In this document: positions 50,380-59,956 of the stretch, piece after piece
How positions within the stretch are numbered: the first letter of the stretch is position 1
Layout: each line of letters starts with the position of its first letter
DNA from: Cedecea lapagei
Lineage (GTDB): Bacteria; Pseudomonadota; Gammaproteobacteria; Enterobacterales; Enterobacteriaceae
Direction of reading: 5' to 3'
DNA length: 64,000 bases
Assembly: GCF_900635955.1 (NCBI RefSeq)
Contig: NZ_LR134201.1
Location: 682,001 to 746,000, forward strand
The notes under the pieces: model-generated
What the model was told of the DNA's origin: nothing
Database searches by the model: none
Seen by the model: only the letters and a program-made list of their open reading frames with translations
Program-made: the position numbers and the translations under genes

Positions 50380-52185
50380 ATGACTTCTCAGGTTCCACCG
50401 AGCGCTTTGCTGCCGCTAACGCCGGACCAGCTGGCACGCCTTCAGGCGGCGACCACTGATTTTTCGACCACTCAGCTGGCCTGGTTATCCGGCTATTTCT
50501 GGGGAATGATTAACCAGCAGCCCGGTTCGGTCACGGCGGCGCCAGCGCCTGCGGCTGAAGTCCCGGTTATCACGCTGATTTCCGCTTCCCAGACCGGCAA
50601 CGCGCGCCGCGTGAGCGAGCAGCTGCGTGACGATCTGCTGGCGGCGAAGCTGAACGTTAATCTGGTGAATGCGGGCGACTATAAATTCAAGCAAATTGCC
50701 CAGGAGAAGCTGCTGATTGTCGTCAGCTCCACGCAAGGGGAGGGGGAACCGCCGGAAGAGGCCGTGGCCCTGCACAAATTCCTGTTTTCGAAAAAGGCAC
50801 CAAAGCTGGACGGTACTGCATTTGCCGTCTTTGGCCTCGGCGACAGCTCGTATGAATTCTTCTGCCAGTCCGGCAAAGATTTTGACAGCAAGCTGGCGGA
50901 ATTGGGCGGTGAACGCCTGCTGGAACGCGTCGATACCGACGTCGAATACCAGCCTGCGGCGCAAGAATGGCGCAGCAAAATTGTCGAGCTGCTGAAGTCT
51001 CGCGTCCCGACAGAAACCCCGGCGCAGGCAACCGCGAGCGCTACGGGCGTAAGCAACGAAATTTTCACCAGCCCTTACAGTAAAGAATCTCCGCTAACCG
51101 CCACGCTCGCGGTTAACCAGAAAATCACCGGCCGTGACTCCGATAAAGACGTGCGTCATATCGAAATCGATCTTGGCGATTCTGGCCTGCGCTATCAGCC
51201 TGGCGATGCGCTTGGCGTCTGGTACCAGAACGATCCGGCGCTGGTCAAAGAGCTGACCGATTTGCTGTGGCTGAAGGGCGATGAAAGCGTCACCGTTGAC
51301 GGCAAAACGCTGCCGCTCAGCGAAGCCCTGCAGTGGCACTTCGAGCTGACGGTGAACACCGGCAATATCGTCGAAAACTACGCTCAGCTGACCCGCAATT
51401 CGGCACTGCTGGAGCTGGTAGGCGATAAAGCAAAATTGCAGCACTATGCGCAGACGACGCCGATTGTGGATATGGCTCGCTACGCACCGGCAGAGCTGAC
51501 GGCTGAACAGCTGGTTGGCCTGCTGCGCCCGTTAACGCCGCGCCTTTACTCGATTGCCTCTTCGCAGGCGGAAGCCGAAACCGAAGTCCATATTACCGTG
51601 GGCGCTGTGCGCTATGAGATCGAGGGCCGTGCCCGCAGCGGGGGCGCGTCAGGCTTCCTGGCCGACCGCCTTGAAGAGGACGGCGAAGTGCGCGTGTTCA
51701 TTGAGCACAACGATAACTTCCGCTTACCGGCTAACCCGGAAACTCCGGTTATCATGATTGGCCCAGGCACCGGCATTGCGCCGTTCCGCGCCTTTATTCA
51801 GCAGCGTGATAACGAGGGTGCGAGCGGCAAGAACTGGCTGTTCTTTGGTAACCCGCACTTTACCGAAGATTTCCTTTATCAGGTGGAATGGCAGCGCTAT
51901 GTCAAAGACGGCCTGCTGACGAACATCGATTTAGCCTGGTCCCGCGACCAGCAGCATAAAATATACGTACAAGACAAACTGCGCGAAAAAGGCGCGGAGC
52001 TGTGGCGCTGGATTCAGGAAGGTGCCCACATTTACGTCTGCGGCGACGCCAACCGTATGGCGAAGGACGTTGAGCAGGCGTTACTGGAAGTGGTTGCCGA
52101 ACACGGTGGCATGGACACCGAAACGGCGGATGAATTTTTAAGTGAGCTGCGCGTTGAGCGCCGTTATCAGCGAGATGTCTACTAA
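50380..52185 (+). CDS. cysJ: Sulfite reductase flavoprotein alpha subunit
   Basis: CysJ carries electrons from NADPH through FAD and FMN to CysI. The flavodoxin domain (about residues 64-200) starts LISASQTGNARRVSEQLR. The FAD-binding region has RLYSIASSQAEAETEVH, and the NADPH domain has GPGTGIAPFRAFIQQRD and VCGDANRMAKDVE, ending in RRYQRDVY. The 601-aa length is near the 599 aa of E. coli. The stop codon overlaps the cysI start (TAATG). Confidence 0.98.
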   Translation: MTSQVPPSALLPLTPDQLARLQAATTDFSTTQLAWLSGYFWGMINQQPGSVTAAPAPAAEVPVITLISASQTGNARRVSEQLRDDLLAAKLNVNLVNAGDYKFKQIAQEKLLIVVSSTQGEGEPPEEAVALHKFLFSKKAPKLDGTAFAVFGLGDSSYEFFCQSGKDFDSKLAELGGERLLERVDTDVEYQPAAQEWRSKIVELLKSRVPTETPAQATASATGVSNEIFTSPYSKESPLTATLAVNQKITGRDSDKDVRHIEIDLGDSGLRYQPGDALGVWYQNDPALVKELTDLLWLKGDESVTVDGKTLPLSEALQWHFELTVNTGNIVENYAQLTRNSALLELVGDKAKLQHYAQTTPIVDMARYAPAELTAEQLVGLLRPLTPRLYSIASSQAEAETEVHITVGAVRYEIEGRARSGGASGFLADRLEEDGEVRVFIEHNDNFRLPANPETPVIMIGPGTGIAPFRAFIQQRDNEGASGKNWLFFGNPHFTEDFLYQVEWQRYVKDGLLTNIDLAWSRDQQHKIYVQDKLREKGAELWRWIQEGAHIYVCGDANRMAKDVEQALLEVVAEHGGMDTETADEFLSELRVERRYQRDVY

Positions 52186-53897
52186 TGAGCGAAAAACACC
52201 CTGGCCCTCTGGTGGTCGAAGGCAAACTGGTCGACGCCGAACGGCTAAAGCGCGATAGCGATTTCCTGCGCGGCACTATCAAAGAAGATCTGCAGGATGG
52301 CCTGACCGGCGGCTTTAACGGCGACAACTTCCTGCTGATCCGTTTTCACGGTATGTATCAGCAGGATGACCGCGATATCCGCGCCGAGCGTGCTGAGCAA
52401 AAGCTGGAGCCGCGCCACGCGATGATGCTCCGCTGCCGCCTGCCGGGCGGGATCATCACCACCCGGCAGTGGCAGGCCATTGATAAGTTTGCCGAAGATA
52501 AAACGATCTACGGCAGCATCCGCCTGACCAACCGCCAGACGTTCCAGTTCCACGGTATTCTGAAGAAGAACGTGAAGCCTGCGCATGAAATGCTGCATGA
52601 GGTTGGCCTGGACGCGCTGGCAACCGCCAACGACGTAAACCGCAACGTGCTGTGTACCTCTAACCCGGTGGAGTCTGAGCTGCATCAGGAAGCCTATGAA
52701 TGGGCGAAAAAGCTTTCTGAGCACCTGCTGCCGCGCACCCGCGCCTACGCCGAGATTTGGTGGGATAAAGAGAAAGTCGCCACCACGGATGAAGAGCCGA
52801 TTCTGGGGCCAACCTATCTGCCGCGTAAATTTAAAACTACGGTAGTGATCCCACCGCAGAACGATGTTGATCTGCACGCCAACGACATGAACTTCATTGC
52901 GATTGCGGAAAACGGCAAGCTGGTTGGCTTTAACCTGCTGGTTGGCGGTGGCCTGTCCATCGAGCATGGCAATAAAAATACCTATGCCCGCACGGCAAGC
53001 GAATTCGGCTACATTCCGCTGGAGCATACTCTGGCGGTAGCGGAAGCGGTGGTGACTACCCAGCGCGACTGGGGGAACCGTACCGACCGTAAAAATGCCA
53101 AAACCAAATATACCCTTGAGCGCGTCGGCGTTGAGGTGTTTAAGGCGGAAGTCGAGCGTCGCGCGGGTATCAAGTTTGAACCCACTCGCGCTTATGAATT
53201 TACCGGCCGCGGCGATCGTATTGGCTGGGTTAAAGGTATCGACGACAAATGGCACCTGACGCTGTTTATCGAAAACGGGCGCATCCTGGATTATCCGGGG
53301 CGACCGCTGAAAACCGGCCTGCTTGAGATCGCTAAGATCCATAAAGGCGATTTCCGCCTGACGGCAAACCAGAACCTGATCGTTGCCGGCGTGCCGGAAA
53401 GCGAGAAGGCTAAAATCGAGAAGCTGGCTACTGAGCACGGACTGATGAATGCGGTAACGCCGCAGCGTGAGAACTCAATGGCCTGCGTGGCGTTCCCGAC
53501 CTGTCCGCTGGCGATGGCGGAAGCCGAGCGCTTCCTGCCTGAGTTTGTCACCAAAGTTGAGCAGGTGATGGATAAACACAAGGTGCCGGATGAGCACATT
53601 GTGATGCGTGTCACCGGCTGCCCGAACGGCTGTGGCCGCGCAATGTTGGCTGAAATTGGCCTCGTGGGTAAAGCGCCAGGGCGCTATAACCTGCATATTG
53701 GCGGCAACCGCATCGGGACGCGTATTCCGCGCATGTACCGCGAAAATATCACCGAGCCGGAGATCCTCAGCTCGATTGATGAGCTGGTGGGGCGCTGGGC
53801 GAAAGAGCGCGAGGCCGACGAAGGCTTTGGCGATTTCACCGTGCGTGCCGGGATTATTCGCCCGGTGCTCGATCCGGCCAGGGATTTGTGGGACTAG
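52185..53897 (+). CDS. cysI: Sulfite reductase hemoprotein beta subunit
   Basis: CysI reduces sulfite to sulfide with siroheme coupled to a [4Fe-4S] cluster. The cluster cysteines lie in MACVAFPTCPLAMAEAE (C-x5-C) and VTGCPNGCGRAMLAE (C-x3-C), near residues 434-483. RLTNRQTFQFHGILK is the conserved substrate/siroheme arginine segment near residue 110. The 570-aa length is typical. It is followed by a paired hairpin repeat and cysH. Confidence 0.98.
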   Translation: MSEKHPGPLVVEGKLVDAERLKRDSDFLRGTIKEDLQDGLTGGFNGDNFLLIRFHGMYQQDDRDIRAERAEQKLEPRHAMMLRCRLPGGIITTRQWQAIDKFAEDKTIYGSIRLTNRQTFQFHGILKKNVKPAHEMLHEVGLDALATANDVNRNVLCTSNPVESELHQEAYEWAKKLSEHLLPRTRAYAEIWWDKEKVATTDEEPILGPTYLPRKFKTTVVIPPQNDVDLHANDMNFIAIAENGKLVGFNLLVGGGLSIEHGNKNTYARTASEFGYIPLEHTLAVAEAVVTTQRDWGNRTDRKNAKTKYTLERVGVEVFKAEVERRAGIKFEPTRAYEFTGRGDRIGWVKGIDDKWHLTLFIENGRILDYPGRPLKTGLLEIAKIHKGDFRLTANQNLIVAGVPESEKAKIEKLATEHGLMNAVTPQRENSMACVAFPTCPLAMAEAERFLPEFVTKVEQVMDKHKVPDEHIVMRVTGCPNGCGRAMLAEIGLVGKAPGRYNLHIGGNRIGTRIPRMYRENITEPEILSSIDELVGRWAKEREADEGFGDFTVRAGIIRPVLDPARDLWD

Positions 53898-53902
53898 TTT
53901 TT

Positions 53903-53991
53903 ATCCCCTCACCCTAACCCTCTCCCCAAAGGGGAGAGGGGATTATTCGCTTTCCCCCCTCTCCCTTCCAGGGAGAGGGCCGGGGTGAAGA
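53903..53991. repeat. Paired inverted-repeat element between cysI and cysH
   Basis: Two adjacent hairpins are present: CCCTCTCCCC-AAA-GGGGAGAGGG (53918-53940) and CCCTCTCCC-TTCCA-GGGAGAGGG (53957-53979). They are flanked by CCCCTCACCCTAA on the left and CCGGGGTGAAG on the right, so the whole element is itself roughly symmetrical. It is like a BIME/REP-style intergenic element. Within the cysJIH transcript it could stabilise or partly terminate the message before cysH. Confidence 0.8.
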
Positions 53992-54016
53992 TCATTTATC
54001 ACTAAGCGAGGCACGT

Positions 54017-54748
54017 ATGTCCGGACTCGATTTAAAAGCGCTGAACGAACTGCCCAAGGTCGAGCGCGTGATGGCGCTCGCCGAAGTTAACGCTCAGCTG
54101 GAAAAACTTAGCGCCCAGCAGCGAGTGACCTGGGCGCTGGACAATTTGCCAGGGGAATTTGTCCTCTCGTCCAGCTTCGGCATTCAGGCCGCCGTCTGCC
54201 TGCATCTGGTGACGCAGCAGCGTCCTGATATCCCGGTGATCCTGACTGATACCGGCTATCTGTTCCCGGAAACCTACCGGTTTATCGACGAGCTGACCGA
54301 CAAACTGAAGCTGAACCTGCAGGTGTTCCGTGCGACCGAAAGCCCGGCGTGGCAGGAAGCGCGCTATGGCAAACTGTGGGAGCAGGGCGTCGAGGGAATT
54401 GAGCGTTACAACGAGATCAATAAAGTTGAGCCGATGAACCGCGCGCTGAAAACGCTTGAGGCGCAAACCTGGTTTGCTGGCCTGCGCCGTGAACAGTCGG
54501 GCAGCCGTGCGCATCTGCCGGTTCTGGCGGTGCAGCGTGAAGTCTTTAAAATTCTGCCGATCATCGACTGGGATAACCGCACGGTGTATCAGTACCTGAC
54601 TGAACACGGGCTTAAGTATCACCCGCTGTGGGATCAGGGCTATCTTTCCGTAGGCGATACCCACACCACTCGTAAGTGGGAGCCAGGAATGGCAGAAGAA
54701 GAGACGCGCTTCTTTGGCCTGAAGCGCGAGTGTGGCCTGCACGAATAA
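54017..54748 (+). CDS. cysH: Phosphoadenosine phosphosulfate reductase
   Basis: CysH reduces PAPS to sulfite using thioredoxin. The 243-aa protein has the PP-loop-like segment FVLSSSFGIQAAVCLHLV near residue 49, the phosphosulfate-binding TDTGYLFPETYRF, and the catalytic cysteine in the C-terminal KRECGLHE. It lacks the CC...CxxC iron-sulfur motif of APS reductases, so PAPS is the expected substrate, in agreement with the presence of cysC. Confidence 0.97.
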   Translation: MSGLDLKALNELPKVERVMALAEVNAQLEKLSAQQRVTWALDNLPGEFVLSSSFGIQAAVCLHLVTQQRPDIPVILTDTGYLFPETYRFIDELTDKLKLNLQVFRATESPAWQEARYGKLWEQGVEGIERYNEINKVEPMNRALKTLEAQTWFAGLRREQSGSRAHLPVLAVQREVFKILPIIDWDNRTVYQYLTEHGLKYHPLWDQGYLSVGDTHTTRKWEPGMAEEETRFFGLKRECGLHE

Positions 54749-54751
54749 ACC

Positions 54752-54776
54752 TTCCCTCGCCTGAAGGGCGAGGGGA
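54752..54776. terminator. Hairpin between cysH and iap
   Basis: CCCTCGCC (54754-54761) and GGCGAGGG (54767-54774) form a perfect 8-bp stem between the convergent genes. T runs are poor on both strands, so intrinsic termination is uncertain. Confidence 0.5.
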
Positions 54777-54779
54777 AAA

Positions 54780-55820
54780 TCACTTCCCGGCTTTCGCCAA
54801 CTCTGTCACCAGCGGCAGCAGAATGCGCACCGCATCATGGCTGCGTCGCTTAATTCTGCCCGGCAGCGCTTTATCCAGATACTCCAGATTGTCGAGCGTC
54901 GCGTTGTGCCAACTGGTGCCGTTGGGGAATGCCTTATTTTTACCGCGTTGCTGGTAACCGTCTTTCGCGCCCAGCGCCCAGTTGGTTGCTTCAACGTAGA
55001 GTACGGGGATCCCGGCTTTATCGAAGGGGTCGCCATCGCTGCAGCAGCCAGTGCCTTTCGGGAATTTCGCGTTCAGCCCGGGGTTGCTGGCCGCCTGGAT
55101 CCCGGCGCGATGGGCAAGGGCCAGCGCCCTGTCGCGGGTGAGTTTGCGCACTGCCGCAGGCGTTGACGTCCCGCTATTAAAATAGAGCTTATCGCCCACA
55201 ATCAGGCTATCCAGGTTGATCACCAGCAGCGTGTTGGCCTGCTCCTCTTTGCTCATGCGCTGCAGAATGTTCTTCGCCCCCAGCGAGCCGATCTCCTCTC
55301 CGCTGGTGGCGATAAAGCGGATGCCGTAGCGGGTGGGAATATCTTTCAGTCGTTCAGCCAGCTCGAGCATTACGCCGAGGCCGGAGGCGTTATCGTCTAC
55401 GCCCTGCAGGGTCAGGCCGCCGAGGTTGTTGTCCACGTCTTTATCGTTAAGCGGCGTATAGGTATCCAGATGCGCCATGATAATAATCTGCTGCGGTTCC
55501 TTACCTTCACGCGCTGCAATCACGCTGCTGGTGGTGACGTTATGCCAGTTCTGGTGGCCTGCCTTCGTGGTGTAAAGGTAGCGGGTATTAAACTGGCGAA
55601 TATCGCTCTGGTAACCCCAGCTTTTAAACTGCTGCTGAAGATAGTCTGCGGCCAGCATTTCGGCCGGGCTGCCGGTCATTCGTCCCGGGAAATAGGTGGC
55701 GATATGGCGAGTTTGCTGGTCGGCAATATCGCCTTGCTGCGGGACCCTGGCCACGGAGGGAAAACTAAAGCACGCGCCCAGCGCCAGGCAAATCACCGAG
55801 CGGCGCAATGCGGAAAACAT
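54780..55820 (-). CDS. iap: Alkaline phosphatase isozyme conversion aminopeptidase
   Basis: Iap is a periplasmic M28-family zinc aminopeptidase that trims the N-terminal Arg of alkaline phosphatase. The 346-aa protein has a signal peptide (about residues 1-24) and the metal ligands in IIIMAHLDTYTPL, LQGVDDNASGLGVMLEL, TSGEEIGSLGA and VINLDSLIVGD. In E. coli, the type I-E cas genes and a CRISPR array lie next to iap; here both flanks are free of them. Confidence 0.96.
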   Translation of the reverse strand: MFSALRRSVICLALGACFSFPSVARVPQQGDIADQQTRHIATYFPGRMTGSPAEMLAADYLQQQFKSWGYQSDIRQFNTRYLYTTKAGHQNWHNVTTSSVIAAREGKEPQQIIIMAHLDTYTPLNDKDVDNNLGGLTLQGVDDNASGLGVMLELAERLKDIPTRYGIRFIATSGEEIGSLGAKNILQRMSKEEQANTLLVINLDSLIVGDKLYFNSGTSTPAAVRKLTRDRALALAHRAGIQAASNPGLNAKFPKGTGCCSDGDPFDKAGIPVLYVEATNWALGAKDGYQQRGKNKAFPNGTSWHNATLDNLEYLDKALPGRIKRRSHDAVRILLPLVTELAKAGK

Positions 55821-56098
55821 AGTACGTCCTTATTCATCTTTATTTGTCGGAAATTTTGAGCGCCATTAGTATGAAACTGTGAGCCAGGTTAAACAATTTC
55901 ATTTGCTCTTAAACCCCGGAAAAAACGGTCGGTTAAGCACATTTTGTTGTTAGCTTTGCGATAGCGTTATTCTTTTCGGGAACTAGTCATTCCAATTCGT
56001 AATTTCATAACAAATAAGCCCACGACTTATAGTCCCCTTAGATTAAATCTCAAGCGGCTGCGATGAACGGCCGCGGCGCATCTGCTTAAGGGAAGGTT

Positions 56099-57007
56099 AT
56101 GGACCAGAAAAGACTCACTCACTTGCGGCAACTGGAGGCTGAAAGCATCCATATTATCCGCGAGGTCGCTGCCGAATTTTCTAATCCGGTGATGATGTAT
56201 TCCATTGGTAAAGACTCTTCGGTCATGCTGCATCTGGCCCGTAAAGCGTTCTACCCAGGCACGCTGCCGTTCCCGCTATTGCACGTCGATACCGGCTGGA
56301 AATTCCGTGAAATGTACGAGTTCCGCGACCGTACGGCGAAGGCCTATGGTTGCGATCTTATCGTACACCGCAACCCTGAGGGCGTGGCGATGGGCATCAA
56401 CCCGTTTGTTCACGGCAGCGCCAAGCATACCGACATCATGAAAACCGAAGGCCTTAAGCAGGCGCTGAATAAATACGGTTTTGACGCGGCCTTTGGCGGC
56501 GCGCGTCGTGATGAAGAGAAGTCGCGAGCGAAAGAGCGTATCTATTCCTTCCGCGATCGCTTCCACCGCTGGGACCCGAAAAACCAGCGCCCTGAGCTGT
56601 GGCATAACTACAACGGCCAGATCAATAAGGGCGAAAGCATTCGCGTATTCCCGCTCTCCAACTGGACCGAGCTGGATATCTGGCAGTATATCTATCTGGA
56701 AAATATCGACATTGTTCCGTTATACCTTGCGGCACCGCGCCCGGTACTGGAGCGCGACGGTATGCTGATGATGATTGACGACGATCGCATCGATCTGCAG
56801 CCGGGCGAGGTGATTGAACAACGTATGGTGCGCTTCCGTACCCTGGGCTGCTGGCCGTTGACCGGCGCGGTGGAGTCCACCGCGCAGACGCTGCCGGAGA
56901 TCATCGAAGAGATGCTGGTCTCCACCACCAGTGAACGCCAGGGACGCATGATTGACCGCGACCAGGCCGGCTCTATGGAGCTGAAAAAACGCCAGGGTTA
57001 TTTCTAA
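56099..57007 (+). CDS. cysD: Sulfate adenylyltransferase subunit 2
   Basis: CysD makes APS from sulfate and ATP, driven by the GTPase CysN. The PP-loop motif VMMYSIGKDSSVMLHLARKA is near residue 30. At 302 aa it equals the E. coli protein. Its ribosome site AAGGGAAGG is about 6 bp upstream. The 278-bp gap to iap holds the cysDNC promoter (CysB-dependent in enterics) and no CRISPR repeats. cysD, cysN and cysC form one operon. Confidence 0.98.
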   Translation: MDQKRLTHLRQLEAESIHIIREVAAEFSNPVMMYSIGKDSSVMLHLARKAFYPGTLPFPLLHVDTGWKFREMYEFRDRTAKAYGCDLIVHRNPEGVAMGINPFVHGSAKHTDIMKTEGLKQALNKYGFDAAFGGARRDEEKSRAKERIYSFRDRFHRWDPKNQRPELWHNYNGQINKGESIRVFPLSNWTELDIWQYIYLENIDIVPLYLAAPRPVLERDGMLMMIDDDRIDLQPGEVIEQRMVRFRTLGCWPLTGAVESTAQTLPEIIEEMLVSTTSERQGRMIDRDQAGSMELKKRQGYF

Positions 57008-57018
57008 GGAGCCGCCAG

Positions 57019-58446
57019 ATGAACACCACTATTGCACAACAAATCGCTGACGAAGGCGGCGTAGAAGCCTATCTGCACGCCCAGCAGCACAAAAGCCTGC
57101 TGCGGTTTTTGACCTGCGGCAGCGTCGATGACGGCAAAAGCACCCTGATTGGGCGCCTGCTGCACGACACGCGCCAGATTTATGAAGACCAGCTCTCGTC
57201 GCTGCACACCGACAGCAAACGTCACGGTACGCAGGGTGAAAAACTCGACTTAGCTTTGCTGGTTGATGGCCTGCAGGCAGAGCGTGAGCAGGGCATCACG
57301 ATTGACGTGGCCTACCGCTATTTCTCCACCGAGAAGCGCAAGTTTATCATCGCCGACACGCCGGGGCACGAGCAGTACACCCGTAATATGGCGACAGGCG
57401 CATCCACCTGCGACCTCGCGATCCTGCTGATCGATGCCCGCAAAGGCGTATTAGATCAAACCCGTCGTCACAGCTTTATCTCCACGCTGCTTGGGATCAA
57501 ACACCTGGTGGTGGCGATCAACAAAATGGATCTGGTGGCATTTAGCGAGCAGACCTATGAGCAGATTAAACAGGATTACCTGACCTTCGCCCAGCAGCTG
57601 CCGGCGGACCTGGATATTCGCTTTGTTCCGCTTTCCGCGCTCGAAGGGGATAACGTAGCAAGCACCAGCGCCCAAATGCCGTGGTACAGCGGCCCGACGC
57701 TGCTGGAGGTGCTGGAAACGGTTGAGATTGTCCGCGGCGTAGAGCAGCAGCCAATGCGCTTCCCGGTGCAGTACGTTAACCGCCCAAATCTGGACTTCCG
57801 CGGCTACGCGGGGACGCTTGCTTCAGGCACCGTCAGCGTGGGCCAGCGCGTCAAAGTGTTGCCGTCAGGCGTGGAGTCGAGCATAGCCCGAATCGTGACT
57901 TTTGATGGAGATTTGCAACAAGCCGGCGCGGGTGAAGCGATAACCCTGGTGCTGAAAGATGAAATCGACATCAGCCGGGGCGATCTGCTGGTGGCGGCGA
58001 CGGAATCGCTGGCTGCCGTTCAGAGCGCTAAAGTTGACGTGGTGTGGATGGCGGAGCAGCCGCTGGTCCCGGGCCAGAGCTTTGATATCAAAATCGCCGG
58101 GAAGAAAACCCGCGCCCGCGTCGACAATATTCAGTACCAGGTTGAGATCAACTCCCTGACCCAGCGTGTCGTAGAGAGTCTGCCGCTGAACGGCATCGGG
58201 CTGGTGGATTTGACCTTCGACGAGCCGCTGGTGCTCGATAAATATCAGGCGAATCCGGTGACCGGCGGACTGATCTTCATCGACCGCCTGAGTAACGTCA
58301 CCGTGGGTGCTGGCATGGTGCGTGAGCCGCAGGAAGAGGTGTATCAGGAGCCTTCGGCCTACAGCGCGTTTGAGCTTGAGCTGAACGCCCTGGTCCGCCG
58401 TCACTTCCCACACTGGGGCGCTCGCGATCTGCTGGGAGGCAAGTAA
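57019..58446 (+). CDS. cysN: Sulfate adenylyltransferase subunit 1 (GTPase)
   Basis: CysN hydrolyses GTP to drive APS formation by CysD. GTPase motifs are G1 CGSVDDGKSTLIGRLL (about residue 34), G3 IADTPGHEQYTRNMATGAS and G4 AINKMDLVAF, in an EF-Tu-like protein with two beta-barrel domains. Length 475 aa. It lies 11 bp after cysD and overlaps cysC by one base (TAATG). Confidence 0.98.
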   Translation: MNTTIAQQIADEGGVEAYLHAQQHKSLLRFLTCGSVDDGKSTLIGRLLHDTRQIYEDQLSSLHTDSKRHGTQGEKLDLALLVDGLQAEREQGITIDVAYRYFSTEKRKFIIADTPGHEQYTRNMATGASTCDLAILLIDARKGVLDQTRRHSFISTLLGIKHLVVAINKMDLVAFSEQTYEQIKQDYLTFAQQLPADLDIRFVPLSALEGDNVASTSAQMPWYSGPTLLEVLETVEIVRGVEQQPMRFPVQYVNRPNLDFRGYAGTLASGTVSVGQRVKVLPSGVESSIARIVTFDGDLQQAGAGEAITLVLKDEIDISRGDLLVAATESLAAVQSAKVDVVWMAEQPLVPGQSFDIKIAGKKTRARVDNIQYQVEINSLTQRVVESLPLNGIGLVDLTFDEPLVLDKYQANPVTGGLIFIDRLSNVTVGAGMVREPQEEVYQEPSAYSAFELELNALVRRHFPHWGARDLLGGK

Positions 58447-59051
58447 TGGCCGACCATGATGAAAACGTGGTCTGGCATGCTCACCCGGTGACGCGTGAGC
58501 AGCGTGAAGCCTTGCACAAGCACCGCGGGGCGGTGCTGTGGTTCACCGGCTTGTCCGGCTCCGGGAAATCAACCGTTGCCGGCGCGCTTGAACAGGAGCT
58601 GCATAAACTTGGCGTAAGCACGTACCTGTTGGATGGGGATAACGTGCGTCACGGGCTGTGCAGCGATCTTGGCTTTAGCGATGCCGATCGCAAAGAGAAT
58701 ATCCGTCGTGTCGGGGAAGTGGCAGGCCTGATGGTTGACGCGGGTCTGGTGGTGCTCAGCGCATTTATCTCGCCGCACCGGGCCGAAAGGCAAATGGTGC
58801 GCGAGCGAGCCGGGGAAGGGCGGTTCTACGAAGTGTTTGTGGATACGCCGCTTGCGATCTGTGAAACTCGCGATCCTAAAGGCCTCTACAAGAAGGCCCG
58901 GGCAGGAGAGCTAAAGAATTTTACCGGCATTGACTCGACGTACGAGGCGCCGACAAAGGCGGAAATTCACTTAGACGGCGAACAATTAGTAACAAATTTA
59001 GTGGCCCAAATATTAGACCTGCTGCGTCGCGACGATATCATCAATTGCTGA
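58446..59051 (+). CDS. cysC: Adenylyl-sulfate kinase
   Basis: CysC phosphorylates APS to PAPS. The Walker A motif is WFTGLSGSGKSTVAGALE near residue 32, and LDGDNVRHGLCSDLGFS with ENIRRVGEVAGLM completes the APS kinase signature. Length 201 aa. It is the last gene of the cysDNC operon. Confidence 0.98.
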   Translation: MADHDENVVWHAHPVTREQREALHKHRGAVLWFTGLSGSGKSTVAGALEQELHKLGVSTYLLDGDNVRHGLCSDLGFSDADRKENIRRVGEVAGLMVDAGLVVLSAFISPHRAERQMVRERAGEGRFYEVFVDTPLAICETRDPKGLYKKARAGELKNFTGIDSTYEAPTKAEIHLDGEQLVTNLVAQILDLLRRDDIINC

Positions 59052-59101
59052 AGACGCCCGGAAGCACAACGCTTCCGGCCATCAAGGCTATGAAATCAGT
59101 T

Positions 59102-59425
59102 ATGCGCAACAGCACGAATATCGTTATTTCTCAGGCTGAACCCAGCCCGACCGTCGAGGAGACAACCTGGTCATTACCCGGGGCGTTTATCGGCTTTTTG
59201 TCGTGGCTGCTGGCGCTAGGCATTCCCTTCATGATGTACGGCCCCAATACCCTCTTTTTCTTCCTCTACACCTGGCCATTCTTCCTGGCGCTGATGCCGG
59301 TCGCCGTGGTGGTGGGGATAGCCGTACACTCGCTTTTGCGCGGCAAGCTGCTGTTTAGCTGTCTTGCTACGCTACTCTCCGTTGCGCTAATGTTCGGCGT
59401 GCTCTTTATGTGGCTTATGGGCTAG
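59102..59425 (+). CDS. ygbE: DUF3561 inner-membrane protein YgbE
   Basis: A 107-aa protein with three predicted membrane helices (about residues 28-48, 50-77 and 85-107) and the conserved ETTWSLPGAFIGFLSWL at the start of the first. Function is unknown. The ATG at 59102 gives MRNSTNIVI and the E. coli YgbE length; ATG 59090 and the frame back to 59045, which overlaps cysC, are less likely. It may be carried on the cysC transcript. Confidence 0.9.
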   Translation: MRNSTNIVISQAEPSPTVEETTWSLPGAFIGFLSWLLALGIPFMMYGPNTLFFFLYTWPFFLALMPVAVVVGIAVHSLLRGKLLFSCLATLLSVALMFGVLFMWLMG

Positions 59426-59610
59426 CCGTGCCGAACTGCGTCAAACCGTAACAGACTATTTATGGGCAACGTTAAGCTAAACTTGCTGCAATCGCGCATG
59501 AATCCGCGTTATGTGGTAAATTCTGGCGCGCTTTGGCGGGTGGAATTGCTTGCCGCAGTGGAGTCGACGAAAAAGTTGTGGGATGATTGTGCCGTTTTTC
59601 AGGGGGCAGG

Positions 59611-59937
59611 ATGGGTAAACTAACGCTGCTGTTGCTGGCCTTGCTGGTCTGGCTTCAGTATTCGCTGTGGTTCGGAAAAAACGGCGTACATGATTACACG
59701 CGCGTCAACGAAGATGTTGCTGCGCAGCAGGCAACTAATGCCAAACTAAAATCTCGCAACGATCAGCTTTTTGCCGAAATTGACGACCTCAACGGTGGCC
59801 AGGAAGCGATTGAAGAGCGCGCGCGCAATGAACTCAGCATGACCAAACCGGGCGAGACATTCTACCGCCTGGTGCCGGATGCCTCTAAACGCGCAGCCAG
59901 CGGTAATACCCCTAATGCCGGGCAAAATAATCGATAA
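59611..59937 (+). CDS. ftsB: Cell division protein FtsB
   Basis: FtsB is a bitopic divisome protein that joins FtsQ and FtsL. One transmembrane helix (about residues 4-20, LTLLLLALLVWLQYSLWF) is followed by a periplasmic coiled coil (about 30-65) and the conserved segment EERARNELSMTKPGETFYRL. The 108-aa length is slightly over the E. coli 103 because of a longer C-terminal tail. The ATG at 59611 follows AGGGGGCAGG. A 10-bp-range gap leads to ispD, with which it forms an operon. Confidence 0.95.
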   Translation: MGKLTLLLLALLVWLQYSLWFGKNGVHDYTRVNEDVAAQQATNAKLKSRNDQLFAEIDDLNGGQEAIEERARNELSMTKPGETFYRLVPDASKRAASGNTPNAGQNNR

Positions 59938-59956
59938 CTTAGCTTAAGTGAAAGAC

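Noticed and set aside
52245..53438. Open frame (397 aa) antisense to cysI
   Set aside because: Shadow of the strongly conserved cysI frame.
55821..56098. Possible CRISPR or mobile-element remnant between iap and cysD
   Set aside because: No direct repeats, inverted termini or transposase fragments; the stretch is an ordinary AT-rich promoter region.
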